The position numbers and the translations under genes are program-made. From positions 1,984,001 to 2,048,000 of the forward strand of contig CAWBOI010000001.1 of NCBI GenBank assembly GCA_963790435.1: a stretch of DNA of 64,000 nt, read 5' to 3'. The DNA is from Ilyomonas sp963790435 (GTDB taxonomy: Bacteria; Bacteroidota; Bacteroidia; Chitinophagales; Chitinophagaceae). Below are positions 19,606 through 28,635 of this stretch, piece by piece. The notes beneath the pieces are model-generated. The model saw only the letters and a program-made list of their open reading frames with translations, was not told the DNA's origin and made no database searches. Position 1 is the first letter of the stretch; every line of letters starts with the position of its first letter.

Positions 19606-19637
19606 AACGCTGACAGGGTATGAAACCTGTCAGCGTT
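19606..19637. terminator. hairpin of the CTGACAGG family at the end of the membrane-protein gene
   Basis: AACGCTGACAGG pairs perfectly with CCTGTCAGCGTT around an eight-base loop. It overlaps the last codons of the membrane-protein gene. An almost identical stem lies at 49588-49626. Without a T-tract on the minus strand it may attenuate rather than fully terminate. Confidence 0.6.
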
Positions 19638-20205
19638 GTGCCGTTGCCAGCTTTGTTGTACAATATTGATTGAACTCACGTTCCAAAGCAGGATTAACAT
19701 CCGATTCAATTTCGTGCTGAAACAGTTTGTTGTTTTTATAATCTACCGTAAGAATCCCTTCTTTCAACAAAACGTTTTTAATGTCTTTCCATTCATACTC
19801 TTTTTGTGGCAATGTATTAAACGTAATGCCCCGTTCATCTACACCAATTTCCTGCGGAAACTTTACCTGCCGTTCCAGCAAAGCAGCTATCACAAACAAA
19901 CCAGTCATCCAATAGTTACTTATCGGCTCGGCAAACCAGCCAATAGCGGCTGCAAAGAGAGCCAGCCGGTAATAAGCCACTTTGTTTTTTTGTTGTGAAG
20001 AAACAAAAGTATAAACGCTCCACAATAGGATGAACGCAGCAATGACAAGATACAGGATGGCCGCGTTATGATACTTTGTAGCCCATTGATGTACCGCCAC
20101 ATAAACAAAAAAAGCAACCGCAAGCAACAGCATTAAAAATGTAATTGCATTTGCCTTTTTATAATCAGGCTCTTTAATGGTAATTACATAATTGTACTGG
20201 CTCAT
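19630..20205 (-). CDS. membrane protein with PH-like C-terminal domain
   Basis: The protein has 191 residues from the ATG at 20205 (MSQYNYVITIKEPDYKKA). A start eight codons upstream would overlap the ureohydrolase gene. Four hydrophobic segments lie in the first 110 residues. The soluble tail (IGVDERGITFNTLPQKEYEW) is arranged as a small beta domain similar to bacterial PH domains. Function is unknown. It lies 14 bases after the ureohydrolase gene and is probably in an operon with it and with the radical SAM gene. Its last codons lie in a hairpin. Confidence 0.75.
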   Translation of the reverse strand: MSQYNYVITIKEPDYKKANAITFLMLLLAVAFFVYVAVHQWATKYHNAAILYLVIAAFILLWSVYTFVSSQQKNKVAYYRLALFAAAIGWFAEPISNYWMTGLFVIAALLERQVKFPQEIGVDERGITFNTLPQKEYEWKDIKNVLLKEGILTVDYKNNKLFQHEIESDVNPALEREFNQYCTTKLATAQR

Positions 20206-20219
20206 TGTCGCTGCTTCTA

Positions 20220-21266
20220 TTACTGGCAATTGCTTTTGATAAGAAGGTTACAAAGTCGCCACAAAAGAATAGCGCCTACATTGGCATCTACACAATTTTC
20301 GCCCGTACCTATTTCTACCAAATCAAAGCCAATGAGTTGTTTGCCTCCTGCAATCATTCGTTTCACGATGTATAAAATCTGCTCCATGTCGTAACCACCG
20401 GGAACGGGCGTTCCGGTATTTGGGCACAGCTTTGGATCCAGTCCATCAATATCAAAACTTAAATATACTTTTTGAGGCAAATGCTGGATCAATTCATCTA
20501 CAATCGAACGCCAGTTTTCACCTTCAAACATACGCTCCTTCACATTCTGGTCGAGGTAAGTAATCACCCGGTAATTGCTGTTGCATACATAATTCCATTC
20601 TTCTTCGGCATAATTGCGAATGCCAAACTGCACAAGCCTTTCCACCTGCGGAACCTCACTCAGCACATTGTACATTATGGAAGCATGAGAGTATGTAAAG
20701 GCTTCATAGCATTTGCGCAAATCGCAATGCGCATCAATTTGCAAAATGCCAAAGCTGCTGTGCTTTTCTGCCAGCGCTTTTATCAAACCGAGGCTTACGC
20801 TGTGATCTCCGCCAAGCAAGGCAACGAGTTTGTTTTTGTCCAATAATTCTTTGGTTTGCTCATACACCCAATTGTTTATAAACAGAGAACCTTCGTTAAT
20901 GTCTTTCAGGCTCTTTGTCATAAACTTATTTTGCTTCAGGTCGTTGCCTTTGGTAATGTAGTCAATGTACAACTCGGCTTCTTTGCGCAAATAATCACTT
21001 TTCATCAATAATTTGCGATTGATTTCGCGCATAAAAAAACCTTGCTTCCAGCCATCGCACACATCCATATCAAATACATCTACCTGTAAAGATGAACGAA
21101 AGATTTGCTCTGCCGTGCGCGATGTGCCTGCATTTGCGCTCACCGTTACTTCCCACGGAACAGGCAGTATCACTACTTTCGATTCTTCTTCGGTAAAAGG
21201 CAACCCGAATATATTGTTGTCAGGATTACTTGCCACATTGGGGTCGTAATTCTTTAAATCTGTCAT
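20220..21266 (-). CDS. ureohydrolase family (arginase/agmatinase/formimidoylglutamase-like)
   Basis: The protein has 348 residues from the ATG at 21266. All manganese-site motifs of the family are present: LLGGDHSVSLG, LQIDAHCDLR with YSHASIMY, and LSFDIDGLDPKLCPNTGTPVPGG. These enzymes hydrolyse a guanidino or formimino group to give urea or formamide. The long insert between the GGDHS segment and the N-terminus is typical of the Bacteroidota agmatinase-family group. The exact substrate cannot be assigned. It heads a minus-strand unit with the PH-like membrane protein. No polyamine genes are adjacent. Confidence 0.9.
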   Translation of the reverse strand: MTDLKNYDPNVASNPDNNIFGLPFTEEESKVVILPVPWEVTVSANAGTSRTAEQIFRSSLQVDVFDMDVCDGWKQGFFMREINRKLLMKSDYLRKEAELYIDYITKGNDLKQNKFMTKSLKDINEGSLFINNWVYEQTKELLDKNKLVALLGGDHSVSLGLIKALAEKHSSFGILQIDAHCDLRKCYEAFTYSHASIMYNVLSEVPQVERLVQFGIRNYAEEEWNYVCNSNYRVITYLDQNVKERMFEGENWRSIVDELIQHLPQKVYLSFDIDGLDPKLCPNTGTPVPGGYDMEQILYIVKRMIAGGKQLIGFDLVEIGTGENCVDANVGAILLWRLCNLLIKSNCQ

Positions 21267-21497
21267 GCTCAATTGTTCTTTTAAAAACAGTGCAAGTTAA
21301 GCGATAGTTGCTTGAAAAAAGATAGCCGGAAAGTGATGGATAAGAGAAGGCAGTGATGATTAACATCTTGTTGAAGGATTTGTTTTTGCACAAATTTCAA
21401 TACAACGACAGCATTAGGTTGAATAGGATAAAAGATGGGTTGAATACAAATACTTGTTAATTAGAATATCGGTTTCAGGCACGGTTTTATTTTAAAG

Positions 21498-21505
21498 TAA
21501 TTTTG
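21498..21505 (+). promoter_or_regulatory. -7 promoter box before the processing protease gene
   Basis: TAATTTTG matches the Bacteroidota -7 consensus TAnnTTTG exactly. It lies only five bases before the first ATG (21511). If it is used, transcription would start near that ATG and translation would begin at the ATG pair at 21535/21538 instead. Confidence 0.5.
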
Positions 21506-21510
21506 AAACG

Positions 21511-23676
21511 ATGTTACAAAAAATCACACAATTTATGATGAGTAAAAAAGTGCTGCCAGTATTGTTGATACTGTTGGCAGGCGGCTTGCTTTGGGCGTTT
21601 ACCAGCAGCGGAAAAAACGGAGATGATGCAAAAGCACGCCAGGAACGCTTGCTTACAATGGTAGGCTCTATTCTGGAAAGAAATCATTACGATCCGAAAA
21701 AGATTGACGATAACTTCTCGAAAGCAATTTTCAAAAATTTTTTGAATGATTTAGATCCTGACAAGAATTTGTTTTTGCAAAGCGACATCAATACTTTGAA
21801 AAAATATGAAACTGAAATTGATGATGAAATTCATGGTGCCGACTTGCAATTCTATCCGGCGGTGATTGCCATTTACAAACAACGTTTGGCAGAAACACCG
21901 GCTGTTTATAAAACCATTTTATCAAAGCCATTCAACTTCACAACCGATGAAAAAGTGCAGCTTGATCCTGATAAATTATCTTATCCGGCTAACGATGCGG
22001 CGCGCAAAGAGCAGTGGCGCAAACGCTTAAAATATCTTACGCTGGAACGCTTTGTTGATTTGCAAAACCAACGCGCAAAAGCAGGTGAAAAAGACAGCAT
22101 CAAATTAAAAACAGACGCGCAACTGGAAGCCGATGCCCGCGATAAAGTGATGCAGATCATGAACCGCATCTACGAGCGCCAAACCAAAGCCTTCAGCGAT
22201 GAAGACCAGTTCAGCATGTTCATCAACACCATTACGGATGAGATGGACCCGCACACCAGCTACCTGGCTCCCGTTGCCAAGCGCAGCTTTGATGAAGATA
22301 TGAGCGGCCGGTTTTATGGTATTGGCGCACAGTTAAAAGAAGATGACGGGCAAATAAAAATTGCAAGCGTAATACCGGGAAGCCCTGCCTGGAAAACCCA
22401 GAAAGTTCAGGAAAATGATGTAATTGTAAAAGTGGGTCAGGGAGATACTCCACCGGTTGACGTTACAGGTTATGCCGTTACCGACGCCGTAAAACTCATA
22501 CGCGGTGGTAAGAATACAGAGGTACGGTTAACCTTAAAAAAAGCCGATGGTACATTGCAGGTAGTGCCTATTACCCGCGATGAAATTGTGCTGGATGAAA
22601 CATTTGCCAGAAGCCTTGTGATTAACAAAGATGGTAAAAAGATCGGCTATATTTATTTACCGGAATTTTATTTGGATGTAACCCGCGAAGATGGTGCACA
22701 TTGTTCACGGGATGTGGCAAAAGAAGTAATCAAGCTTAAAGCAGAAAACGTTGATGGCATTGTGATTGATCTTCGCAACAACCCGGGTGGCAGTTTGCCC
22801 GAAGTGGTAAATATGGCAGGTTTGTTTATCCCATCGGGTCCTATTGTTCAGGCAAAAGATAAAAATGATGCACCGATTATCTGGAAAGATAACGACCCTT
22901 CGGTTTTGTATAGCGGACCTATGGCTGTGATGGTGAATGAATTCAGCGCTTCAGCATCCGAAATATTTGCTGCCGCCATGCAGGATTATCATCGCGCCAT
23001 TATCATTGGCAGCACATCAACTTATGGTAAAGGAACGGTGCAAAAACCCATCCCGTTAGGTACGCCGAATTTTTCAACTGGAATTGGCGAATTGGGCGCA
23101 TTGGTACTTACGTTTGAAAAATTTTATCGTGTAGATGGCGGATCTACACAATTAAAAGGTGTAACCCCTGATGTAGTTTTACCTGACCAGTATGAGTACT
23201 TAAAAGGTAGGGAAAAAGACAATCCAACGGCTTTACCCTGGGATCAGATTCAAAAAGCAGATTATCAAACCTGGGTGGGTGGCGTTAATCTCAAGCAGGC
23301 TGAGGACAAAGCAAAACAAAAGGTGTTGAAGGACAGCGCATTTGCTATCATTCATAAAAACACAAACTGGCTGAGTGCCAATGTAGATAAGGAGTATGAA
23401 TTAAATATCACCAAATACAAAGCTGAACAGGATGCTTTGAAGAAAGTGATTCAGCAGAACGACACCTTATCAAAACTGAAAACACCAATAAATGCTGAGC
23501 CATTGTCGGTTGACAAAGACAACTATTACAACAATCCCGATAAAGCGAAAATGAACCGCAACAAAACATGGCTTTCCATCGTACAAAAAGACATGTATTT
23601 AGATGAAGCGGTTGACATTATGAAAGATATGATTGGCAGCACTACTGGCAGCAATGTGGCGATGGAGAAGAAATAA
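21511..23676 (+). CDS. carboxy-terminal processing protease, S41A (Prc/Tsp-like)
   Basis: The protein has up to 721 residues. An N-terminal membrane anchor or signal (KKVLPVLLILLAGGLLWAF) is followed by a helical domain rich in charged residues. A PDZ domain lies around GQIKIASVIPGSPAW. The peptidase core has NEFSASASEIFAAAMQDY with the catalytic serine, and STYGKGTVQKP with the catalytic lysine. The Ser-Lys dyad is intact. These enzymes trim or degrade periplasmic proteins. The start may be the ATG at 21535 or 21538, because an exact -7 box lies right before 21511. It is a lone gene with a strong terminator. Confidence 0.95.
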   Translation: MLQKITQFMMSKKVLPVLLILLAGGLLWAFTSSGKNGDDAKARQERLLTMVGSILERNHYDPKKIDDNFSKAIFKNFLNDLDPDKNLFLQSDINTLKKYETEIDDEIHGADLQFYPAVIAIYKQRLAETPAVYKTILSKPFNFTTDEKVQLDPDKLSYPANDAARKEQWRKRLKYLTLERFVDLQNQRAKAGEKDSIKLKTDAQLEADARDKVMQIMNRIYERQTKAFSDEDQFSMFINTITDEMDPHTSYLAPVAKRSFDEDMSGRFYGIGAQLKEDDGQIKIASVIPGSPAWKTQKVQENDVIVKVGQGDTPPVDVTGYAVTDAVKLIRGGKNTEVRLTLKKADGTLQVVPITRDEIVLDETFARSLVINKDGKKIGYIYLPEFYLDVTREDGAHCSRDVAKEVIKLKAENVDGIVIDLRNNPGGSLPEVVNMAGLFIPSGPIVQAKDKNDAPIIWKDNDPSVLYSGPMAVMVNEFSASASEIFAAAMQDYHRAIIIGSTSTYGKGTVQKPIPLGTPNFSTGIGELGALVLTFEKFYRVDGGSTQLKGVTPDVVLPDQYEYLKGREKDNPTALPWDQIQKADYQTWVGGVNLKQAEDKAKQKVLKDSAFAIIHKNTNWLSANVDKEYELNITKYKAEQDALKKVIQQNDTLSKLKTPINAEPLSVDKDNYYNNPDKAKMNRNKTWLSIVQKDMYLDEAVDIMKDMIGSTTGSNVAMEKK

Positions 23677-23716
23677 AAAATCAAGAATCAAGGTTCAGGT
23701 AACAAGAAATACAAGT

Positions 23717-23758
23717 AAAAACAAACAGCCGGTTGTAGTAAGCCGGCTGTTTGTTTTT
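23717..23758. terminator. strong bidirectional terminator built from the dispersed 12-mer
   Basis: The 16-bp perfect arms AAAAACAAACAGCCGG and CCGGCTGTTTGTTTTT surround a 10-base loop. The outer part of both arms is the AAAACAAAC word of the dispersed motif. It serves the protease gene on the plus strand and the small lipoprotein gene on the minus strand. Confidence 0.92.
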
Positions 23759-23770
23759 GTTGATTTTTTA

Positions 23771-24115
23771 TTATGGCTGACATGACCAAATAGTTTTTAC
23801 ACGTTTGGCTTCTGAAAGAAAGTTATCAAACCTATACGTTGAATCAGATGTAATCTGCTTTCCGGTTTCATCATAATAAAGAACAACACAATCGCAAGCT
23901 GGTCCTCTGCAGCTCCACACATATGTTGTTTTGTTTCTCCATACATATTCATCAACATACGGAAGGCAATCACAATTCTTATTTGAATCAATGAGTTGTT
24001 GAATCGTAAGCGGAAGTTGCTGTGTTTTATTTTCTTTTGAACAAGAAAAAAGAAAAGAGCCAAATATGGTCAAAAACAAACCAATTTGTAAGAGCCCTTG
24101 CAAATGTTTATGCAT
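23771..24115 (-). CDS. small cysteine-containing lipoprotein
   Basis: The protein has 114 residues from the ATG at 24115 (MHKHLQGLLQIGLFLTIFGS, then FLFSC). A longer start 18 codons upstream is possible but does not improve the signal peptide. The mature domain is about 85 residues with paired cysteines (NCDCLPYVDEY, SCRGPACDC, and a C-terminal WSCQ), probably disulfide-bonded in the periplasm. I do not recognise the family. It converges on the protease gene over a shared terminator. Confidence 0.7.
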   Translation of the reverse strand: MHKHLQGLLQIGLFLTIFGSFLFSCSKENKTQQLPLTIQQLIDSNKNCDCLPYVDEYVWRNKTTYVWSCRGPACDCVVLYYDETGKQITSDSTYRFDNFLSEAKRVKTIWSCQP

Positions 24116-24185
24116 CGTACTTTTTACGAACATTGATGCTTGATTCATCAAAACCGTTGCATGAGGCACAATATTCTTTACATAC

Positions 24186-24283
24186 TCATTTCATAAACAA
24201 CTTCTCCAGAGATTCTCTTCCCCAAATTTAGCATAAGTCGGGTTGCCGCCGGCGATGTATTAGGCATTTTACAAGCAAACAAA
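24186..24283 (-). pseudogene. decayed copy of the mutL 3' end
   Basis: These 98 bases align with the last codons of the real mutL (26503-26605). Read with two or three small indels they give F-A-C-K-M-P-N-T-S-P, then G-N-P-T-Y-A-K-F-G-E-E-N-L, then E-K-L-F-M-K and a stop. The intact gene gives FACQTPNTSPSGNPTYAEFG, EDSLERMFVK and a stop at the same place. Roughly three quarters of the bases match by eye. Nothing else of mutL remains. The M3 peptidase gene lies between the relic and mutL, all in the same direction. Confidence 0.8.
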
Positions 24284-24312
24284 AGAGCCGGTTAGCTACA
24301 ATCAGCTCTTTT
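24281..24312 (-). terminator. terminator after the M3 peptidase gene
   Basis: AAAAGAGC and GCTCTTTT enclose a 16-base loop, with T and A runs outside. It lies 28 bases beyond the M3 peptidase stop on the minus strand and touches the mutL relic. Confidence 0.7.
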
Positions 24313-24339
24313 GTTTTACTGGTATTCTTACAATTGCTT

Positions 24340-26470
24340 TTACTCTGTCAGTGGCAATCCCAGCGCTTTCTCCATTGGTTGAATGTTGGGTTTTCGTCCT
24401 CTGAAATCAAAGAACATTTTATTCAGATCTTCCGAATTGCCGCGCGACAACACCATGTCTCTGAACCGCTGCCCGTTGGCTCTTGTCAATCCGCCATGTT
24501 CTTCAAACCAGGAATACGCATCTTCCTCCAGCATTTTTGTCCATTGATAAGCATAATAACCGGCTGCATAGCCATTGCTCCAGATGTGAAGAAAATAAGA
24601 AGAGCGGTAACGGGGCGGCACCTGTGGAAGGTCGAGTTTGGTAATGTGAAGAGCCGACGTTTCAAAGCTATCTGCATTTTGCACGGTTTCATCAGCCGGT
24701 AATTGATGCCATTGCATATCCAGCGAAGCCGCGGCAATGGCTTCGGTAAGGGTGTAACCGTTGTTAAAAGAAGAAGCTTTTTTTATTTTATCAACTAAGC
24801 TCTGCGGAATGGTTTCTCCAGTTTGGTAATGCACTGCATAATGCTTCAATACCGAAGGATACAAGGCCCAATGTTCGTTAAACTGCGAGGGAAACTCTAC
24901 AAAATCGCGGGCTGTGTTGGCGCCGGAAAGCGTAGGATATTCCTGGCTGGCAAACATGCCATGAAGTGCATGACCAAACTCGTGAAACATGGTGGTTACA
25001 TCATCAAAAGAAATGAGCGCAGGCTTGCCGGGCGCTGGTTCGGTAAAATTGCAAACGTTGTACACCACCGGCTTCCTATTCAACAAATGCGACTGGCCTA
25101 CTAAGTTGCTCATCCATGCGCCACCTTGTTTGTTATCGCGTTTAAAATAATCGCAGTAAAACAAAGCCAGCGATTTCCCATCATTATCAAACACTTCAAA
25201 CACGCGCACGTCAGGCTGGTAAACAGGAATATCATGTCGTTCTTTAAAGGTTATCCCATACAGTTGATTGGCTGCGTAAAACACGCCATCGTGTAAAACT
25301 TTGTTGAGTTCAAAATACGGTTTTACTTCAGCTTCACTTAAATTGTATTTTGCTTTGCGCACTTGCTCGGCATAATATTCCCAATCCCAGGGCTGCAAAG
25401 CAAAACCGCCCTTTTGCTCGTCAATCACAGCTTGTATGTCGGCAGCTTCGCTTTTTGCTTTTGCCGTTACAGCGGGCACCAGTTTCGACCAGGAATTGAT
25501 CTACAGCATCAGGTGTTTTGGCCATCTGGTCCTGCAGGTTCCAGGCAGCATACGAAGCGTAGCCCATCAGTTTTGCTTTCTGTGCCCGGATGGCTGCAAT
25601 GCGCAGAATAGTCCGGCGCGTATCATTCGAATCGTTGTGCTCTGCGCGGTTCCACGAAGCGGCAAAAATTTTCTCCCGCAGTTCGCGGTTCGATAAGGAT
25701 TGCAATACAGGTTGCTGCGTGGTGTTTTGCAAAGAAATCAGCCATTTGCCCGGCATGTTGTTGTCTTTTGCTTTCTGTGCAAACGCATCCATTTCGCTTT
25801 GCGAAAGACCGGCAAGCTGCGCAGAATCGGCAACGGCAACGGCTCCGTTTTTGGCAGCACCCAGCAACTGGTTGTTAAACTTCGCCGTTAGCGAGGCTTC
25901 TTCTTCATTCCATTTTTTTAAAGTCGCTTTATCGTGTTCCGACAACCTGGCGCCAGCCAGCACAAACTGCTGATACACTACTTCTATCAAACGTTTCGAT
26001 TCTGCATCTAAGTTTGGTTTTGCCCCATTTTTATATACCGCTTCTACACGACTGAACAACTTTTTGTTCAGGTGAATGGCATCCTCGTGCGCTGCCAGTA
26101 AGGGAGCTATTTCTTCCTGCAGTTGTTGCAATGTATCGTTTGTGTTGGCGCCGGTTACGAGGTTGAATGCTTCATTTACCCTCGTCAGCAATTGCCCGGT
26201 TTTTTCCAGGGCTACCAATGTGTTTTCAAACGTCGCTGGCGCAGGGTTGTTAGCAATCGCTTCCACTTCTGCCAATTGCTGTTTCATGCCTTCTACAAAT
26301 GCAGGTTTATAGAAGGCATCGTTTATCTTATCGAAAGGTGCTGTCTCGTAAGGCAGTGTGCTTTTCTCGCTAAAAGGGTTGGAAAGCGGGAGTGCGCCGT
26401 TTTCTTTTTGTCCGATCGCAAAAGAAGCAATCAAGCCAGAACACAATACAGCCATGATTTTTGTTTTCAT
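24340..26470 (-). CDS. dcp: M3 family metallopeptidase (Dcp/oligopeptidase-like, one frameshift)
   Basis: Exported zinc peptidase of about 709 residues. It has a signal peptide (MKTKIMAVLCSGLIASFAIG), a long helical N-terminal lobe, and the catalytic motif TTMFHEFGHALHGMF (HExGH). Downstream SGANTARDFVEFPSQFNEHW provides the third ligand, as in dipeptidyl carboxypeptidase. The frame breaks at about 25484-25488, after DAVDQFL. One extra base puts KLVPAVTAKAKSEAADIQ in the next frame. Both parts are otherwise intact. It lies 32 bases after mutL in the same direction. The choice of dcp over another M3 member rests on motif spacing and on the exported form. Confidence 0.88.
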
Positions 26471-26502
26471 CTTTTATTTATAATGAGCGTTATCAAATTG
26501 AG

Positions 26503-28339
26503 TTACTTAACAAACATTCTTTCCAAACTGTCTTCGCCAAATTCCGCATAAGTTGGATTACCGCTTGGTGATGTATTGGGCGTTTGGCAGGCAAACAATT
26601 GTTCAACTATCAGCCTCATTTCTTCATGGCTTAATGGCTTGCCTGCTTTGATGGCTCCCTGCCTTGCAAGGCATCGCATTACTTTTTCGCGGCGGCTTAC
26701 TTTCATATCGCTGCTGAAATGTTTAAACTGTTCCAACAGCAATTCAATCACTGCTTTTTCGTTGCCTCCTTTCATATCAGCAGGTACACCCTGAATAATA
26801 AATCCATCCTGACCAAACGGTTCTATTTCATAACCAACTAAACTCAGTTCAGGTAATAAATCTTCCAACAAAATAGCATCGGGTGTAGATAGCTGTAAAG
26901 CTGATGGAAACAGGTTCTTTTGGGTTGCCGCGGGTTTGCCACCCATGGCTTCGCTGTATCGTTCATACAAAATCTGTTCGTGCGCCAATTGCTGGTGAAT
27001 GAGAAGCAAACCCCCGTTTTCAGTGGCTGCAAGAATATAAGTGTTGTGCAACTGAGACAACACTTTTACTTCATTCAAAAACGCTGAAACGCTTTCCAGC
27101 AAAGGCTCGTAGCTTGCAGCTTGCACCTTGTCGCTTGTACCTTCTTTTGGTTTTGCATAAAAATCTTTCCAGTGTTGAAGATTGCTCTTCTCATTCGCTT
27201 CAATAAAATGTGATTGATGTTTTTGTGTGAACGTAGTAAACAAATGAGTTGAAGAAGCCGTTTCTTTTTCTCTTTCTCCAAAAGGCTGATTGATGGCTTC
27301 TAACTGCTGAATATCGGCATTCAAAGTAAAATCCAACGATGGCGAAATACTGAATTGTGCCAACGCATGTTTTACTGCCGATTGCACAAAAGCATACACA
27401 ATTTTTTCGTCTTCAAACTTGATTTCCTGCTTGGTAGGATGCACATTGATGTCAATTTGCGCAGCATCCAATTCAATAAACAAAACATACAATGGAAAAC
27501 TATCTTTCGGCAAAACATCTTCCAACGCGCTGCTTACGGCATGATGCAAATAAGCGCTTTTAATAAAGCGATTGTTTACAAAAAAATACTGGTCGCCACG
27601 CGTTTTTTTGGCTGCATCGGGTTTTCCTATAAAACCAAAAATGTTCATGTAATCGGTGGCTTCACCCACACTTACCAGCTTCGTTCCATACTGGTTGCCG
27701 AGTATTTGCACAACGCGTTGCTTATGGTTTCCGGCTTCTAGATAAAATACTTGCTGACCATTGCTTTGCAATGAAAAAAAGACGGCCGGAAATGCCATTG
27801 CTACACGGATAAATTCTTCTACAATATGGCGCAATTCAGAAGCATTGCTTTTTAAAAAATTGCGGCGCGCAGGTACATTGAAAAATAAATTTTTCATGCA
27901 AATATTGGTATCCCACAGGGCAGGCGCAAGGTTGCTGTTTGGTAACAATGCTGTTTTCAATATCAATGGCGGTTCCCAGTTCATCTTCAGCGCGGCGTGT
28001 GCGAAGTTCTACCTGCGCAACAGCAGCAATAGAAGCCAGCGCTTCGCCACGAAAACCCATTGTGGCAATGTGAAACAGGTCTTCTATTTTTCGTATCTTA
28101 CTGGTGGCATGTCGCTCAAAGCTAAGCCTGGCGTCGGTTTCACTCATGCCTTTTCCATTGTCAATTACCTGAATTAAACTTTTGCCAGCTTCGTTTACAA
28201 CCAGTTGAATGCTTGTTGCGCCCGCATCTACTGCATTCTCCAGCAATTCTTTTACAGCGCTAGCCGGGCGCTGGATGACTTCGCCTGCGGCAATTTGATT
28301 GGCAATGTTATCGGGCAGCAGTTGAATGATATCAGCCAC
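26503..28339 (-). CDS. mutL: DNA mismatch repair protein MutL (one frameshift)
   Basis: This is MutL, about 611 residues. The GHKL ATPase half is typical: IAAGEVIQRPASAVKELLEN, DAGATSI, DNGKGM, RHATSKI, and GFRGEALASIAAVAQ. The frame shifts at about 27907-27912 between CACPVG and TNICMKNLFFNVPARRNFL, where one extra base lies. The C-terminal dimerisation half is present but its endonuclease motifs look lost. The usual DQHA...E site reads IHQQLAHEQILYE, and the usual CPHGRP reads SPSGNP. The ATG at 28339 opens the normal MADIIQLLPDNIANQIAAGE. It is followed by the M3 peptidase gene, and a relic of a second mutL 3' end lies beyond that. Confidence 0.94.
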
Positions 28340-28397
28340 TTAAAAGAATTTAATTGATAAAAGTGTAAAACTAATTTTTATTTAAGGGAAAGATAAA

Positions 28398-28487
28398 ATG
28401 TGTGAAATATTTTTGGGTCATCCAAGCAATCCAACGGGGCGAATAGAAGGCTTACCCGTTTCGGAATCCAATATCAAACTTTATTAA
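28398..28487 (+). CDS. candidate 29-residue small protein
   Basis: An ATG preceded by a purine-rich AAGGGAAAGATAAA opens a 29-codon frame (MCEIFLGHPSNPTGRIEGLP, ending in NIKLY). Its TAA ends one base before an intrinsic terminator. The tight fit of a ribosome-site-like tract, a short frame and a terminator in an otherwise empty gap is the only support. It could equally be the untranslated tail of another RNA. Confidence 0.35.
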   Translation: MCEIFLGHPSNPTGRIEGLPVSESNIKLY

Positions 28488-28488
28488 G

Positions 28489-28517
28489 AGGCTGTTCAAA
28501 CTTCGAACAGCCTTTTT
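28489..28517 (+). terminator. intrinsic terminator with dispersed-motif tail
   Basis: AGGCTGTTC pairs with GAACAGCCT around seven bases. The tail TTTTTGTTTTTGC is a near match of the dispersed 12-mer. No annotated plus-strand gene ends here except the 29-codon candidate. Confidence 0.85.
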
Positions 28518-28534
28518 GTTTTTGCGCCTTTTTT

Positions 28535-28628
28535 GAACCACAAAGACACGAAGAAAGGAAGTTACACAAAGTATTTCTTTTGCCTATATTCTTTGTGAAC
28601 CTTTGTGTTCTTCGTGTCTTTGTGGTTT
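28535..28628. repeat. GAACCACAAAG palindromic repeat, copy 1
   Basis: This is a 94-bp inverted repeat. GAACCACAAAGACACGAAG at the left pairs with CTTCGTGTCTTTGTGGTTT at the right, with a second partial pairing inside (ACACAAAG, CTTTGTG). Related copies lie at 40362 and 42562. Confidence 0.8.
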
Positions 28629-28635
28629 AAAGAAT

